A stretch of DNA of 64,000 nucleotides from Hirsutella rhossiliensis (lineage: Eukaryota > Ascomycota > Sordariomycetes > Hypocreales > Ophiocordycipitaceae), in the NCBI RefSeq assembly GCF_020360975.1, contig NW_025408670.1, positions 930,001-994,000 of the forward strand, written 5' to 3'. Below are positions 1 through 12,699 of this stretch, piece by piece; position 1 is the first letter of the stretch, and every line of letters begins with the position of its first letter. Position numbers and translations under genes: made by a program. The notes under the pieces were generated by a model. The model did no database searches. It was not told where the DNA came from and was given only the letters and a program-made list of their open reading frames with translations.

Positions 1-3000
1 GGTATAGTAGATAGAGAAGCACTAAGAGATAGAGCGCCTCTTTCCTTATATAAACGAACCCCTTTACCCCGACCCTACCTATATATAACTAAAAGTACTA
101 TACTAGAATATATAGAAGAGATATAAGCTAGCTTAGTTAGCGCTTTACTACTAGGCTAGCTTCGACCTAATAGTATTATAGGAAGTAGAAGCTACGCTAG
201 GAAGCGGGGCCCTACCCCTTAGAGCGGCGCCTTATAGCTTAGTTTATAAGGAGGGGAGGTACGCGCTATATATATATAAAAGGCTCGGGCTAGGGATATA
301 GTCGCCCCGGTTTAGACTAGACTAAAGCGAGGTAATTTTCGGGGATAGTACTAAACTAAGAGCGATTTACTTACTACTAGGAGCCGCGAGGGCTAGGGCG
401 TTACGGGACCTAAGCGTAATTAAACCGGAGCACCCTATAATAATAGTAAGGGACTTTAATATCTACTACCCGCTCTAAGATAGATATAATAGAACCTTAG
501 ACGGGGCGATATAACTTATATAGGAGGCGATAAGACTATAACTCGAACTCGCTACCTTAAGAGGGGAGTATATAAGATTTTTCTATAGCTAAAAAGATAG
601 CACTATCGACCTAGCTTAGGCAACGCTAGAGACTAAGATATAGTATACCGGGCCCAACCTAGACCTATCTAGGTTAGACTATATCCCTTAGACTATTATA
701 CTATAGGTTAATACCTAGGCCTAGGCGCCTAAACTAGCCCTAAGGTAGAAAGAAGTAGAAGTAAAGCTAGTTAAAGCTAAGACTATATCTTAGCTAAGGC
801 TATTTTAGCTAACGCTCTAAACGCCTAAGGATATCGACCGGGACCTAGACTATATCTTTACTACCTTTATATAGATCGCGAAAGCTATAGTTCTATACTA
901 AGGGCGAGCATTACCTAGGGGCAACGTATAGTTTACCCTAGAGGTAGGAAGGGTAATAAGGGAAGCTAAGAAGGCAAGGAGGAAGTATAGGCGAGAAAGG
1001 AGTAAGGCGAACTAAGAAGACCTATACGAGGCGACTATAGCTTAGAAGTAGACCGTCCGCGAGGCGAGGAGGGCCTACTAGCGCGAGTTCCTAGAGGAAT
1101 TTAGCGCGGATAATACTAAGCTCTAGAATATAGAGAGGTAGGCTAGACTCCGTAGTAGGCTACTATTAAAACTAACCTATATCCCGCCGCTAGTTAAGGA
1201 GGGCGAGGACCGACTAATAGAAACCTTCGAAGGGAAGGCCTAGATACTAGCCGCTAAGTTCTTCCTACTAAAGGCTAGCACGACTTAAGGGCTACCCCGG
1301 CCTATAGCTAAGGCGACCCTTATAGTTAACTAATAGATCTAACTAGCCGACGTTACGGCAGCGCTAAGTAAGATAGTAAGCTAGAAAGCGGTAGGACTAG
1401 ACGGCGTCCCCCTAAGGTTTATTAAGAAGTACGGACTAGCCCTAGTCTAGCGACTAGCTATAATCTTTAACGCTTATACCTAACTTTTATATTTCCTAGG
1501 CCGGTTCTATAGCGCGAACGTAGTAGTAATTTAAAAGCCTAGTAAGAGGCTAGAAGCCTACCGTATAGTAGGGGGATAGAGACCTATTTCCCTCCTACTT
1601 ATAGTAGGGAAAGTACTTAAGTAGATACTAGCCTAAAGGATCGCGGGGGTAGCGGAAGCGAACGATATCCTACTAGAAGGATAAATAAGGAATAGGAGGG
1701 AACGCTTTATAGAGGCGGCGATCCTACTAGTAACGGAACTAGTACGTACGACCTAGGCCTATAAGGGCATCGTATCGTTCCTATAGCTAGATATTAAGAG
1801 CGTATTTAATATAGTTAACTATAATAAGCTTATAAGGGAACTAAAGCTTAGGGGATACCCTAGATAGCTTATAAGCTTAATATAGAGCTTTATAAGTAAT
1901 AGAAGATCGACCTTTTACTTTAATAGGAGGACCTCGGAACTAACTTAGGTGCTATCGGGAGTCCCCTAAGGCTCCCCCTTATCCCCGATCCTATTCCTAT
2001 ACTATATAACCCCCTTATACGAAAGGCTTAGTATAATATATAGTATTTATACTATTAGCTTTACCGACGATATAAATATAGTTAGTATTAGACCTAATAA
2101 GGCTACTATAGTAGCGCGCTTAGAGGAGGCCTAGAAGGTATACGCGGAGTAAGCGACTAAGTTCGCGGTTACTTTTAAACTATTAAAAAGCGAGTTAATA
2201 TACTTTATATAGAGGAGATAAGCAATAACGATACCGGTTAGCCTTAAGGCTAATATAGTAATACCGGTCTAAGAGGCCCGCCTACTAAGGGTTTAGGTAT
2301 ATCGGAAATTATATTAAAAGGCGTACCTAAAATAGCTTTAAGTAAAGATAAAGCGCTAAACTATAGCCCTAATCGGGCTCGTAGCGTCTACGTAGGGCTA
2401 TACCCTACCGCGCGCTAGGGAAGTCTATAGTAAGGTAATCCGGTCCCTAATCTCTTATACTATAGTTATATTCTATAAGATAACGCCTATAGGGGGGAAA
2501 CTATATAGGATCGCGCGGGACCTAGTACGGGACTAGTTAGCTTACCTCCGAGTAATAATAGGTGCCTACCGCGCGACCCTAGTTTACTAAGTAAAAGCGG
2601 AAGCGTAGGTGCCCTTAATTAACCTCTACCTAAACTAAAGAATAACGGATACCCTCTAGAGGCTAAAAGACTTAGGGCTCCTAGGCTAAATTTAACGCGC
2701 GTTTAATACGGTCGCGGATATACTTAAGAGGAGGCAACGCTAGAGGGAGAGTAGGCCCCCGGCGGCGCTACTACCTAGTAGGCCCCCCCTCGCGGAGGAG
2801 ATAAGGGGGGTCTAGAGCTAGATAGGATCGGACGACCTCTTAGATAAAGCTAAGTTACTTAAAAGGCTAAATAAGGAATAGGCCGCTTAGTAGAACGCTA
2901 AGGAAGACGCGATCTAATAATACTAGACTACCCTCTACCCCGCTAACTTCCCGCTATAGTTTAATAAGGTAATAACGCTAGATCGCTATAAGGGCCTCCC

Positions 3001-3500
3001 TAAGTATATTAGCACGGTAATTACTTAGATATATATAGGAAAGATTAAGCTTAACGACTTCCTCTTTAACTAATAGGTCCCTAGCGTAGTCTTACTAATA
3101 TATACCTATAGATAAAAATAAGATACTATCTACTATATAATAATCGACTACCTATTAACGGAAGAGGCGAGGGAGTCCCTCTTAATACGGGCCTAGAACG
3201 TAGGCGACGTAAGAGTAGGCTTCTAAGGGAAAAAGATAGTAGCGCCGCTAGCGTAATAGCTCCTCTACTTAAGTAGGCTCCGCTAGTTTAACCTAGCTTA
3301 GAGGCTATACGTAGATAAGCCGGATAATAAGACCGAGGTCGCGCCGGAGATAGAGCGGCCCTAACTAAGACTACCCTAGCTAACTACTTCCCTTACTAAG
3401 GCGACCTAAGAAAGGGAGAGGACTTACGATAATAGGACTATAGTATTAGCCGAACTAAACCTAGACTAGGTATATACCTCGCTACTTAGACTACGGACTA
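1..3500 (+). mobile_element. RIP-mutated Tad-like LINE (non-LTR) retrotransposon, 5' cut by window edge
   Basis: Seen: no long ORF survives, but one strand reads as a LINE when TAA/TAG are read through. An endonuclease-type DFNI segment lies near 448-471. A reverse transcriptase follows with SGVP-stop-GSPLSP at about 1952-1987, where the usual Gln of SGVPQGSPLSP is now a stop, and FTDD at about 2058-2072 in place of the FADD/YADD active site. Near 3090-3150 a degenerate Cys/His segment matches the C-terminal CCHC-like region typical of these elements. Known: EEP endonuclease, RT and a C-terminal zinc knuckle is the order in fungal Tad/I-type LINEs. Inferred: an old element killed by C-to-T changes at CA on both strands. 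The 5' end lies outside the window and the 3' end is approximate. Confidence 0.8.
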
Positions 3501-3926
3501 AATAGAACTAACGAGACCTAACTATACTAGCCTTAATAGCTATAAAATAAGACCTACTACTAAAAGACTATAACTAAATAAGACCCGACCTAAAACTAAA
3601 CTAAGATAGAGCCGATAACTAGCCCTTAAACTACGACCTTAGCTTAACTTATTAGTAGCGATATCCGCCTCGCTATCGCGATAGGAATAATAGGACCCCC
3701 TTAAAGTAGTACGCGGAGTATAAGAGGGAGTAACCTAGGACTTACGAGGAGTATAGGGACTACTATTACTATAAGAAGCCTAATAACGGCTAGCCGGGCC
3801 CGACCCTAAACCTAAACCGGAGCTAGCCTAGACGGCTAGCTTATAAGATAAAGTAACGACCGGGGTCTATACTAAGGTAGGACTTACTCTAGCGGCGGCA
3901 TAGAGGCGTTCGCTATAGCCTATACT
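3501..3926. other. RIP-mutated DNA between LINE and Ty3 copy A, unassigned
   Basis: The same CA/TG-depleted composition continues. It may be the 3' tail of the LINE or another relic. I recognise no domain here. Confidence 0.4.
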
Positions 3927-4112
3927 TATAAGAGTCTTTAACTATTATAGGTTATAGGCTTAGGCTATAGCCTAAGCCGTATAGTTACGTACGGAGGGCC
4001 GGATCCTATACGTATATATACGGGCCAGCCGCGTATAGGAGAGCTCTATATAGCTTATTAATATTATCCTACGGACGGCACCTACGCGCACGCCTCTACC
4101 TACTCCGTAATA
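3927..4112 (+). repeat. 5' LTR of Ty3 copy A
   Basis: About 185 bp, shared with 10696-10884 and, reversed, with 13655-13840. It contains the shared blocks GGAGAGCTCTATATAGC and CGCACGCCTCTACCTACTC. The 3' boundary is accurate to about 10 bp because RIP has removed the terminal CA. Confidence 0.8.
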
Positions 4113-4199
4113 GTATAAGCTATTAATTAATAAATCTAATAGATATCTCTCCGGAGAGGGCGCCTCCCCCTTAAGGAAGCACTCCGCCCCTCCCTAGAC

Positions 4200-7100
4200 G
4201 GATAGGAAGTATCGTAGCTATCCTAGAAGCGATTAAAAGCACGACGGCTAGCGAGAAGGACGAGGTTCTCGCTATACTAAGGGAGCCGTCTACGAGACCG
4301 GCTTTAACCCCTACGACCTCCGTAACGCTAGTTACGGCGGCGATACTACTATCGAGGAAGCCGCTCCCTTAGCCGACTTAGGACGGTAAGCTAGAGTCCT
4401 TTTACTTCTTCCTTAGCTAGCTATAGACGAAGTTTATAACTAACGAGAAATAGGGCCTAAATAGCTATCGCGATATAGCGTAGTATTCGCTCCTCTATAC
4501 GCTACTAGAGCCCTAGATACGGCGGATCTCCGGATTCTAGGATAAGGGCGGCCCCGGGGGTAGACGCGACCTATAAGACTTCTTCTAATACCTTATATAT
4601 ACGTTCGGCAACGTATAGGAGTAGGAGAAGGCGTAAGATAGGCTATAGACCCTTAAGTAAAGAGACGGATAAACCTTTAGCGAATTCCTTCCCGATTTTA
4701 AAGAGACGCTCTTACGGGCAGCGGGGACTACGGTATAGGAAGATAGCGTAAAGCTTATATAGCTACGGAATTCGATTACGCCGGCCCTATAAGAGCTACT
4801 TATCCCCGTAATTATACTTACTAACTATAGTAAGTACGTAAGCCGGTTAATAAAGGTAGCTTAGGGCTATAAGTAGACGCCGCGTTTCTAGAAGCTCCGT
4901 AAGCGTACGCCGTATAGCGGCGATAGGATCACCGCCCCTCTATAAGATAAATAACCGGCTATCGATATAGATAGGGATACCTTAATATCGGCTACCCGTA
5001 TAGACCGGGCTAGACGCGGTAAGAAGACGCCGTCGACTACCCCCTATACCGCCCTATACTCTAAGCAGCGGGCGAAGTAGGTAACGAGCGAGGAAATCGG
5101 GAAGAGAAAGGCTAACGGCCGCTGCCTACGTTACGGAGTATCTATATACTTTATATTAAAATGCCCCTTCCTTTTAGCTAAGCGGCCTATAGCGGTTTAA
5201 GTAGCGAAGATAGAACCGCTCCTTACTTTAGACGATAAGGAGGACTCTACCCCCCTAGGCCTAGAGGAAAAAGAGTAGCTCCGGAGTAAAGATAGGCTTT
5301 AGAGCCTTAATTACTAGTACTAGTAAAGGAGAAGGAAGAATTATCCGCCCGTATAAAAGAGGAGCCTACTTTAATATAGGTTATAATTAATAACTCCTTG
5401 CCCGTTACTACCCTTATAGACAAGGGCTACTAGTACTACGCCGTAGTTAATAAGGCGCTTACGCGAGAGATATAAGTGCTAGTAGAAAAGATCGCCCTAA
5501 GGCGAGTAAAGGGCGCCTTAGGCGCGATAGAAGGTACGGTAATTAAGGGTATTACGTAGCTAGCTATAGAGGTCGACGGTTACTATAAGCTTATTATAGC
5601 TTATATAATCCCTTAACTAGAGTTTCCCTTAATCCTCGGGAAACCTTAGTTATTATATATAGAGTTATACTTAGTTCCGTACTAAAGGAAGCTATAGTTT
5701 AGGCCTACGTAACGGTAGGTCTGCTATAACGACGGTTCTATAAGCGTAGGACTAAGCGTACGAGCTTTATACTTAGTATAAGAAGTCCTTACCTCTATCT
5801 TTATAGGAACCGTGCGACGGGTAGAGCGGGGGTAAGGCCGGGCAGCGGCTAACGTAGCGGTCTACGTAGTTAGCCTAGCGGATATCGATAAGGCCCTCCG
5901 GATAAAGAAGCTAAAGTCGCCCTCTAAGCTATAGTAATAGATACCGGAGCGCTTTTACGACCTCCTACCGCTATTTAAGTCCTAGGAAGTAAATAAGCTT
6001 AACCTATATAAGCCGGGGGTAGACTATAGGATCGTACTCTATACTAATAAGAAGGGGTAGGAACTACTTATACTATTTAGACCGCTATATAGTATATTAT
6101 ACGTAGAGCTGCTAGTACTAAAGAAGACGCTAAGGGACCTCTTAGATAAGGGTTTTATTTAAGTAAGTAGCTCTAAAGTAAGAGCGCTAGTCTTATTCGT
6201 GCGTAAACTAAGGGGCGGGATACGGTTTTATTATAACTATAAGGCCTTAAACGCAATTATAAGGCCGGACCGCTACCCCTTACCCTTAATCTCGGATACG
6301 CTCTATAACCTTTTAAAGGCGAAGTAGTTTACGAAGCTAGATATAAAATAGGCGTTCTATAAGGTATAGATCTTAGAGGGTAACGAGTAAAAGATAGCGT
6401 TCTATATACGCTATAGCTTATTCGAGTAGCTTATAACGCCCTTTAGCCTCTTAAGAGCGCCCGCTACCTTCTAGCGTTATATTAATAACGTACTTTAGGA
6501 CTTCCTCGACGAGTTCGCCTCTATATATATAGATAATATCCTTATCTATACGAGCGGCTCCTATAAGGACTATATATAGAAAGTACGGAGGGTCCTAGAG
6601 CGCCTCTAACTTTATAGGCTCTACCTTAACCTAGATAAGTACGAATTCGGGGTTAAGAGGGTTAAGTACCTAGGCTTTATTATCTACGTAAGCGTAGGTA
6701 TATAAGCGGACCCCGTAAAGATCTAGGCGATTTAGGACTAAGCTGCCCTAACTATATAAATAGGCGTATAGAGCTTCCTTAGGTTCGCGAACTATTATAG
6801 GATATTTATTAAGGGCTTCTCTTATATTATAATACTATTAAACGAGATTACCGGAAAGTAAACCGCTTTTTACTAAGGGCCTATATAGGAAGGAGCGTTC
6901 CGTACGCTTAAGGACCTATTCTCTTAAGCCCTAGTACTACTCTAATAGGACTTCGACTAGTCTACGTTAGTTAAAGCGGACTATAGCGGCTAGGCACTTA
7001 AAGGAACGCTCTCCTAGGAGGTAAACGGGCGGAAGTAACTAGTAGCGTTCTACTCCTATAAGCTAACCTTAGCGGAGCGGAATTACGCTATTTACGATAA

Positions 7101-9135
7101 GGAGATACTAGCGATTATTAGCTACCTCGAGTAATAGTAAGCGGAGCTCCGGAGCTATAAGAGCTTCGAGGTTCTTATAGACTATAGGAACCTCGAGTAC
7201 TTTATAACTCGCTAGCACCTCTTAGAGCGGTAAGCCTACTAAGCGGAGTATCTCTTACGCTTTAACTTCTCGATTAAGTACCGCCTTAGGCGGGACTCCG
7301 CGGTCCTAGACGCGCTTTCCTAGAGGGATTAAGACCGGCTAACGGGAGTAGATATTAAGGCCTAGGATCTATAGCTTATCCTATAGGAAGTACTATAGAC
7401 TTATATAGGAGCTTCCCTAGTAGAGGAAGATATAGTATTAGCGAATAAGCTTCCCCCCGCGCCTTTACCTTAGTCTAGCGAGGAGGGATAGACCGGCCTA
7501 GGGGCGCGCGCGGCGAGAGTATTCTAAGATAAGGCCCTTTAACGCTTATAGGATAGGATAGCGGCTCTAGACCGTACCTACGAGGGCATACGCTACGCCG
7601 TTAAGTCCGGCGCTCGACGCTTAGATCTAAAGCTAAAGCTAAAGGTATAGGTAGCCGACTACTATATCGACCTACGGGGGCATCTACGCTAGCGGGGGAG
7701 ACTATAGGTACCGGGCGCACTATATACTATAGAAGCTAAGGAGAAAGAGGGACCGCTAAAGCTAGATAAATAGAACGAGCTCTAAGGGAGGCTAGTCTAA
7801 CTTATCTATAACTCTAGCGTCGTAGGTTACTTAGGTAGATAGGGCATAGTAGTAGGCCTTACGAGGGACTTTTACTAGCCCTTCTTATAGTACTACGTTT
7901 ATCGCTTCCTTTATAACTATAATATCTACGGCCGTATAAAGATCTAAAGGGCGTAGCTTAAGGGGCTACTTAAGTAGCTTCTAGTACCCGACTAGTTCTA
8001 TATATATATATAGATAGACTTTATAATAGACCTCCTACTTATAGAGGGCGGTAACTACTATATATAGGTAATTAAGGACCGACTTAATAAGTCTATAGTA
8101 TTAAAGCCGATACTATCTATAGATATAGAGTCCTACGTAGAGCGCTTCCTATAGTACTAGGCCCGCTTATATAGCTAGCTAGCCTCTATTATAAGCGATA
8201 GGGGATCGAATTAAACTAGCCGCTTTTAGTAGCACCTATACTAGCTACTTTAGATTATATAGCTACTTAGCACGGTATATTACTTATAGACTAACGGAGG
8301 GCCTAAGAGGGTTAACTAGGAGGCGTAGGCTTACCTATAGGCTATTATAGCCCGTAACTAAGTAGACTAAGACTAGTAGCTCCCCGCGGCCTAACTTACG
8401 TTAAATAGTAAACTATATACCTCTATTAAGATAGCCCTTTTCTTTATAACGTATAGCTTCGAACTACCCTTACTAGTTCCCTTTACCGTAGACGTAGTAG
8501 CGGAGTAGTATAGTAATTCGTTACTAGAGGGCCACGCCTCCGCGTTTATACGAAAGCTATAGGAGACTATAGATTATTGCTAATCCGCGATAGCCGCCGC
8601 GGCGTAAGATTAAGAGCGGCACGCTAATAAGACTAGGGCCCTAGTAGATAGGTTCGCGGTAAGAGATAAGGTATAGCTAGACCTCCGTAACTATAGGTCG
8701 GCACGACTAAAGAAGAAGCTTAACTAGCTATACGCGAAGTTTACGGTATAGAGGGTTATTAGCCCGTAGGTTATAGAGCTCGATAGTCTCCTAATAGGGG
8801 TCTATAATAAGATTAATATAGACCTCCTTCGTAGAGCCTCCTTTAACCCGCTGCCCGGATAAGAAGTAGCGGACGCCTAACTACCTATAATTAAGGTAAA
8901 GGGAGAGGATAAGTTTAAGGTTAAAGAGATATAGGCCGCGCGCTAGAAAAAGGTTAGTAGGGGGAAACGCCGGGAGGTCCTCGTTAAGTAGCGTAGGTAT
9001 CTTAACCCTATATAGGAACCCGTATATAAGTTTACGGGAACTATAGCCCTCGATAAGTTTAAAGCCTTATTCAGAATAGTAGACGAGAATAACGGACTAG
9101 CGGACTACCGATAGTAGCCTAAGCTAGGACTATAA
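4200..9135 (+). pseudogene. gag-pol of Ty3 copy A, destroyed by RIP
   Basis: Read through stops, the + strand gives in order: a retrotransposon gag domain (about 4380-4850); a zinc knuckle at about 5122-5163, with two of the CCHC ligands now Tyr; an aspartic protease region near 5400-5690; RT (about 5990-6800) whose YxDD box reads YIDN at about 6520-6545; RNase H (about 6960-7330); integrase (about 7640-8560) with the DRGSN segment near 8200; and a chromodomain-like tail near 8930-9060. CAA/CAG to TAA/TAG and TGG to TAG account for the stops I checked. The catalytic D-to-N change is also the TG-to-TA outcome. No function remains. Confidence 0.85.
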
Positions 9136-9189
9136 AGTAGGTAAAGTAGAGTAGGTAGTTACGATAACGCGAGCGTAATTATATAAGCG

Positions 9190-10680
9190 GAGATAAAAAT
9201 AGCGTTTATTTTAGGGCAGAGCCCCTAGACTACCTAGACCTACTCCTCGTCCTTATCGTCGTTCTTATCCTTATCCTCGTCGTCCTCCTCTACCTTATTA
9301 ATAGCGGCGGCGCTCTCTAAGGCGCTTAGGCGGCCCTCTAGGCCCGCGAGCTAGTTAGCGGTAGCGGCGGCTCCGGGGGCTCCGGGGGCGGGGGGGGCCC
9401 GGCTAGCAGTAGCAGCGGGGGCGGCGGCGGGAATAGCTAAGGGGACCGCCGATAGGGCGACGGAGGCAGTATCCCTAGTGCCGGGAGAGTTAGTAGCGGA
9501 AGTAAAAGAGCTAGATAAGAGGAACTTACTTAGGGACGAGGCCCTAGCGCTCGAGGGCGCGGAGATTGCGGTAGGCGGCGGCGGCGGCGGTAAGGCGCTT
9601 CTTAGTAGCCCCCCGTGCCTACCCGTGCGCGCCGGCCTTCTAAGCCGACGCCGTAGCGAGCAAGATAGGAGGCGCCGCCTTATAGGCGCGGCCGGCACGC
9701 GCGTACTAATAATAACTACCGCTACGGCGGCGCCCGACTTAGTCGGCGTAGGGGAGCTCCTACGACGCGCACCGTATATAGGGGGCTACGCGGGCGGCTC
9801 CGGCCTATACTTAGCGTTTATACTTTAAGAAGTTAGCGGAAAATAGCTACTACGCTTACTAAGTAGCGGACTTACGGGGGTAGTAATAGCGGAGGCGGGG
9901 GCAAAGGGGCCGGGCGTTACGGCCGGCGGCGGGGACGGCGTCGTTACCCGGAAGGGCGACGTAAGGGCGGCTAGCGTAGTAGAGGTAGAGGCGGCGGCGG
10001 TAGGCGCGGTCGCGGGGGCGCGGGCAGGAGCAGCGGTAGCGGCGGAGCCGTCGTCGGCCGTACCTAGCACGGCGTCGACGAACGACTCCGCACGCTCCGA
10101 GAAGGAGGAAGCGGGGGAGGGGGAGGTAGATATATCTATCGCGGAAGTTAGTATTACGGATTACGGCCTCCCGCTCTATAAGGCGGAGAACTTACTAGTT
10201 AAAATTATTATTATTAGGGCTATTATTACTACTATAGCTATTACTACGAGTATACGTTAATAAAGCGGCCTATATAGCTAGGAACGAACTAACGCCTTAG
10301 GTAGAGCGGAACTTACCTATTACTACTACTACTATAGTTAAAAAAGGAGGAGAAAGAAAGGAAGGAAGAAGGGGGGGATACCGCCTTATATACCCCTAGG
10401 TAGAGGAGGCTGCCTAAGGCCGAGGGGACGGGTAACCTAAGGCTTACGTAGGTCTAGGCCGGCCGCCGGCTACCTAAGGGCGTATATAATAGGTTGCGCC
10501 CCTATTTAAACGGCTAGCCGGCCGATAAGTATAGAGCCCGGTTCTAGCTGCCCGGGCTAATAGGCGCGGGGATAATAGGGCTAGTAGGGCTAGCACGATT
10601 AACGGAAAAGGGTAGGGTAGAGCTAGCGGTATAGGCCCTATAGTACGGAAGCCGTTAATAGGGCAACGCCGCGCCGCGCT
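9190..10680. other. 3' accessory region of Ty3 copy A between pol and 3' LTR
   Basis: About 1.5 kb, GC-rich, conserved in inverted copy B (13856-15340). Both strands contain open stretches, for example 9478-9828 on + and 9825-10070 on -. The minus strand reads a long Ala/Ser/Thr/Pro-rich sequence with an Asp/Glu/Lys-rich end near 9190-9310, in a position equivalent to the antisense ORF of element C (26978-27477). RIP and composition bias prevent deciding which strand was coding. I favour an antisense accessory ORF by analogy. Confidence 0.4.
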
Positions 10681-10681
10681 T

Positions 10682-10692
10682 AAGGGAGGGCA
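10682..10692 (+). other. Polypurine tract of Ty3 copy A
   Basis: AAGGGAGGGCA lies just before the 3' LTR start at 10696, where the plus-strand primer site of an LTR retrotransposon is expected. The complement of the same tract adjoins the copy B LTR at about 13844-13855. Confidence 0.6.
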
Positions 10693-10695
10693 TTA

Positions 10696-10884
10696 TATAA
10701 GAGTCTTTAACTATTATAGGTTATAGGCTTAGGCTACGGCCTAAGCTATATAGTTACGTGCGGAGGGCCGGATCCTATATATATATATACGGGCTAGCCG
10801 TATATAGGAGAGCTCTATATAGCTTATTAATATTATCCTATAGACCATACCTACGCGCACGCCTCTACCTACTCTATAATAATA
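10696..10884 (+). repeat. 3' LTR of Ty3 copy A
   Basis: Direct repeat of 3927-4112, starting TATAAGAGTC. The two LTRs differ at scattered sites, many of them C/T or G/A as RIP would leave. The 3' end is approximate. Confidence 0.8.
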
Positions 10885-10939
10885 CTATAACTATAGATTT
10901 AATCGATATTAAGACTAGCGACGATCTTAGCCGGGACTA

Positions 10940-11730
10940 AACCGCGACGACTATAAATACGCTACTAAATAAAGTTAGGAGCGCTAATAAGGTCGCTAGG
11001 CGATATAAAACGGGGACGCTTTAGGGCGGGTTTAGCGATAAGAGAACTACCGAGCTATAGCTCGGTATCGGAACCGATAGCGGGCGATAAGGCGGGCTCC
11101 TATACTAGCTTTAGGACGACTACGGGTATAGGGACGGCGACGGTCTCCCTAGCCTTAGCCTTAGATAGAGCTATAGACGAGGTAGCTACCTTACCCTTAC
11201 CCTTACCCTTCCTTTTATTAAAAGGGGCTAGGGCCGGACTAGGGCTAAGAAGATTAAAACTACCGTTATCCCTACTATTAAGACTATCGCTAGCAATAAG
11301 ATAGAAATAGTTAGCGAGATCGTTAACCGCTATAAGAGTCTTTTAAGTAACTAAGAGCGACTTAGGCCTAACCTAGGCTAAGGTCTTAATAGTATCGCTA
11401 AACTTACTTAGGTGCTTCTCTAAGGACTTATATATATAGTAGGTATTATCTATAAAACGGGTAAAAGCTAAGGCGAGCGTCTCGATATTCTTAGCGACTA
11501 TAGCCGGACTAAGGGTAGACTCGTTTAACGCGCCCTTACCCTTAGCGGCGGGGGCCTTCCGACTAGCGCGGATATAGGTTTCTAGAGCAGCGCGGTAAAG
11601 GCGCTCCTATACCGAGCCCTTAATAAGAGAGAGGCGGTCGACCTTAGACTAAGCCTAGTATAGAGTATAGGCGGCCTCCTCGCCCTTAAAGGTAATCTAA
11701 GATATAGATTAGTACTAAACTTAGACCGTA
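10940..11730 (-). pseudogene. Unidentified RIP-mutated ORF
   Basis: One minus-strand frame stays coherent for about 790 bp apart from TAA/TAG codons. It encodes a segment rich in helix-forming residues (stretches such as KNIETLALAFTRFID and KSLEKHLSKFSDTIKTLA near 11380-11520), followed by a Ser/Pro/Lys/Ala-rich tail near 11150-11250. I do not recognise a family. It could be a gag-like or accessory ORF of another retroelement lodged between the two chromovirus copies, or a captured host gene. Confidence 0.4.
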
Positions 11731-12699
11731 CTATAGTAGGAAGGGGTTACTTACCCGGTAATAGGACTAGTTAGAGTTAGCGTAAGCGATATATACTTTA
11801 GCCTTTACGGCTAGTAAAGTTAGTAAAAAGTACTAGAAGTAAGACCGGCCTAGGAAAGGAGTAGGACTAATACTTATAGGACTAGTTTTAATAGCCTACG
11901 AAGGACTTATAGGTAAGCTCGCTAGTAAGGCGCCCGATATACGTAAAATATAAGATAGAGCGCTCCGATCCTACTATAGTAGCGACTTTCTTATAAGGAG
12001 GGGGTTTTATAGGAGGTAAACCGCTACTACCTAAGTTAGCTTCTTAGTTAGATATTGCGAAACGATAGCGAACGAACTTAATATAGTGCTAGTAAGACCT
12101 AGGATATAGAGATAAGGCGGGTAAGAAACCGGGGCTTCTAAAGGAGAGGGTAGATAGAGAGGTAGGGGGAGGTAGGTATAAAACTAAGGGGAGAGGGCAG
12201 GTATATATATACGCGAGCCGGGCGCGCGAAATTAGTAACCACGCGCTAGATAGTAAATATAAGCCGCCGCGCCCCTAATTAGGAAGCTGCGTAGCTAGAT
12301 AGAAACCGATTTTCGATTAGCGGAGCCGGCCGACTAAATTTCGATTAGCCGGCCCTACCTAGGAGCGACCTATACTAGCGCCCGGCCCGGCAACCGGATA
12401 GTACCTGCCCTACTAACTAATAGACTAATAGGCTAACGCGTACGCGGCTACGCGGTAGCGACGCGGGAGCTAAGGAGAATAAAGGTGCCCGCGAGCCGGG
12501 CCCCTAGAGAAAGACTACTGCCTATAACCCTAGGCCTAGGCTAGTAAGCCCGGGCCGCGGCCGCTTAGGATAGTAGCGGCTACGGCCTAAGAGGGCCTAC
12601 GCCGAAGAGTAAATACGCGGGAGGAGCCTATAGTAGCTAGCGTAAATTTTATATATACTACTACTATAACCTCGTTTAAGGCGGACCCATACTAAAAGA
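11731..12699. other. RIP-mutated repeat DNA, no gene recognised
   Basis: CA/TG-depleted, moderately GC-rich, with no domain that I can read on either strand. It may belong with the unidentified ORF at 10940-11730. Confidence 0.4.

Larger units (their letters stand above)
3927..10884 (+). mobile_element. Ty3/gypsy chromovirus, copy A, RIP-mutated
   Basis: Seen: direct repeats starting TATAAGAGTC at 3927 and 10696 act as LTRs. Between them lie gag with a zinc knuckle, protease, RT, RNase H, integrase and a chromodomain-like C-terminus in one order on the + strand, then an extra 1.5-kb region and a purine-rich tract just before the 3' LTR. Gln and Trp codons are stops throughout. The LTR start TATA.. 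is the expected RIP product of TGTA... Known: RT before integrase with a C-terminal chromodomain defines chromoviruses such as fungal MAGGY-type elements. Inferred: a full-length dead copy of about 7 kb. A second, inverted copy (13655-20339) belongs to the same family. Confidence 0.88.

Noticed and set aside
9351..10070. Open frames on both strands in RIP-mutated copy A as live genes
   Set aside because: They lie inside a dead element in CA-depleted DNA and are fragments at best; kept only as an accessory region.
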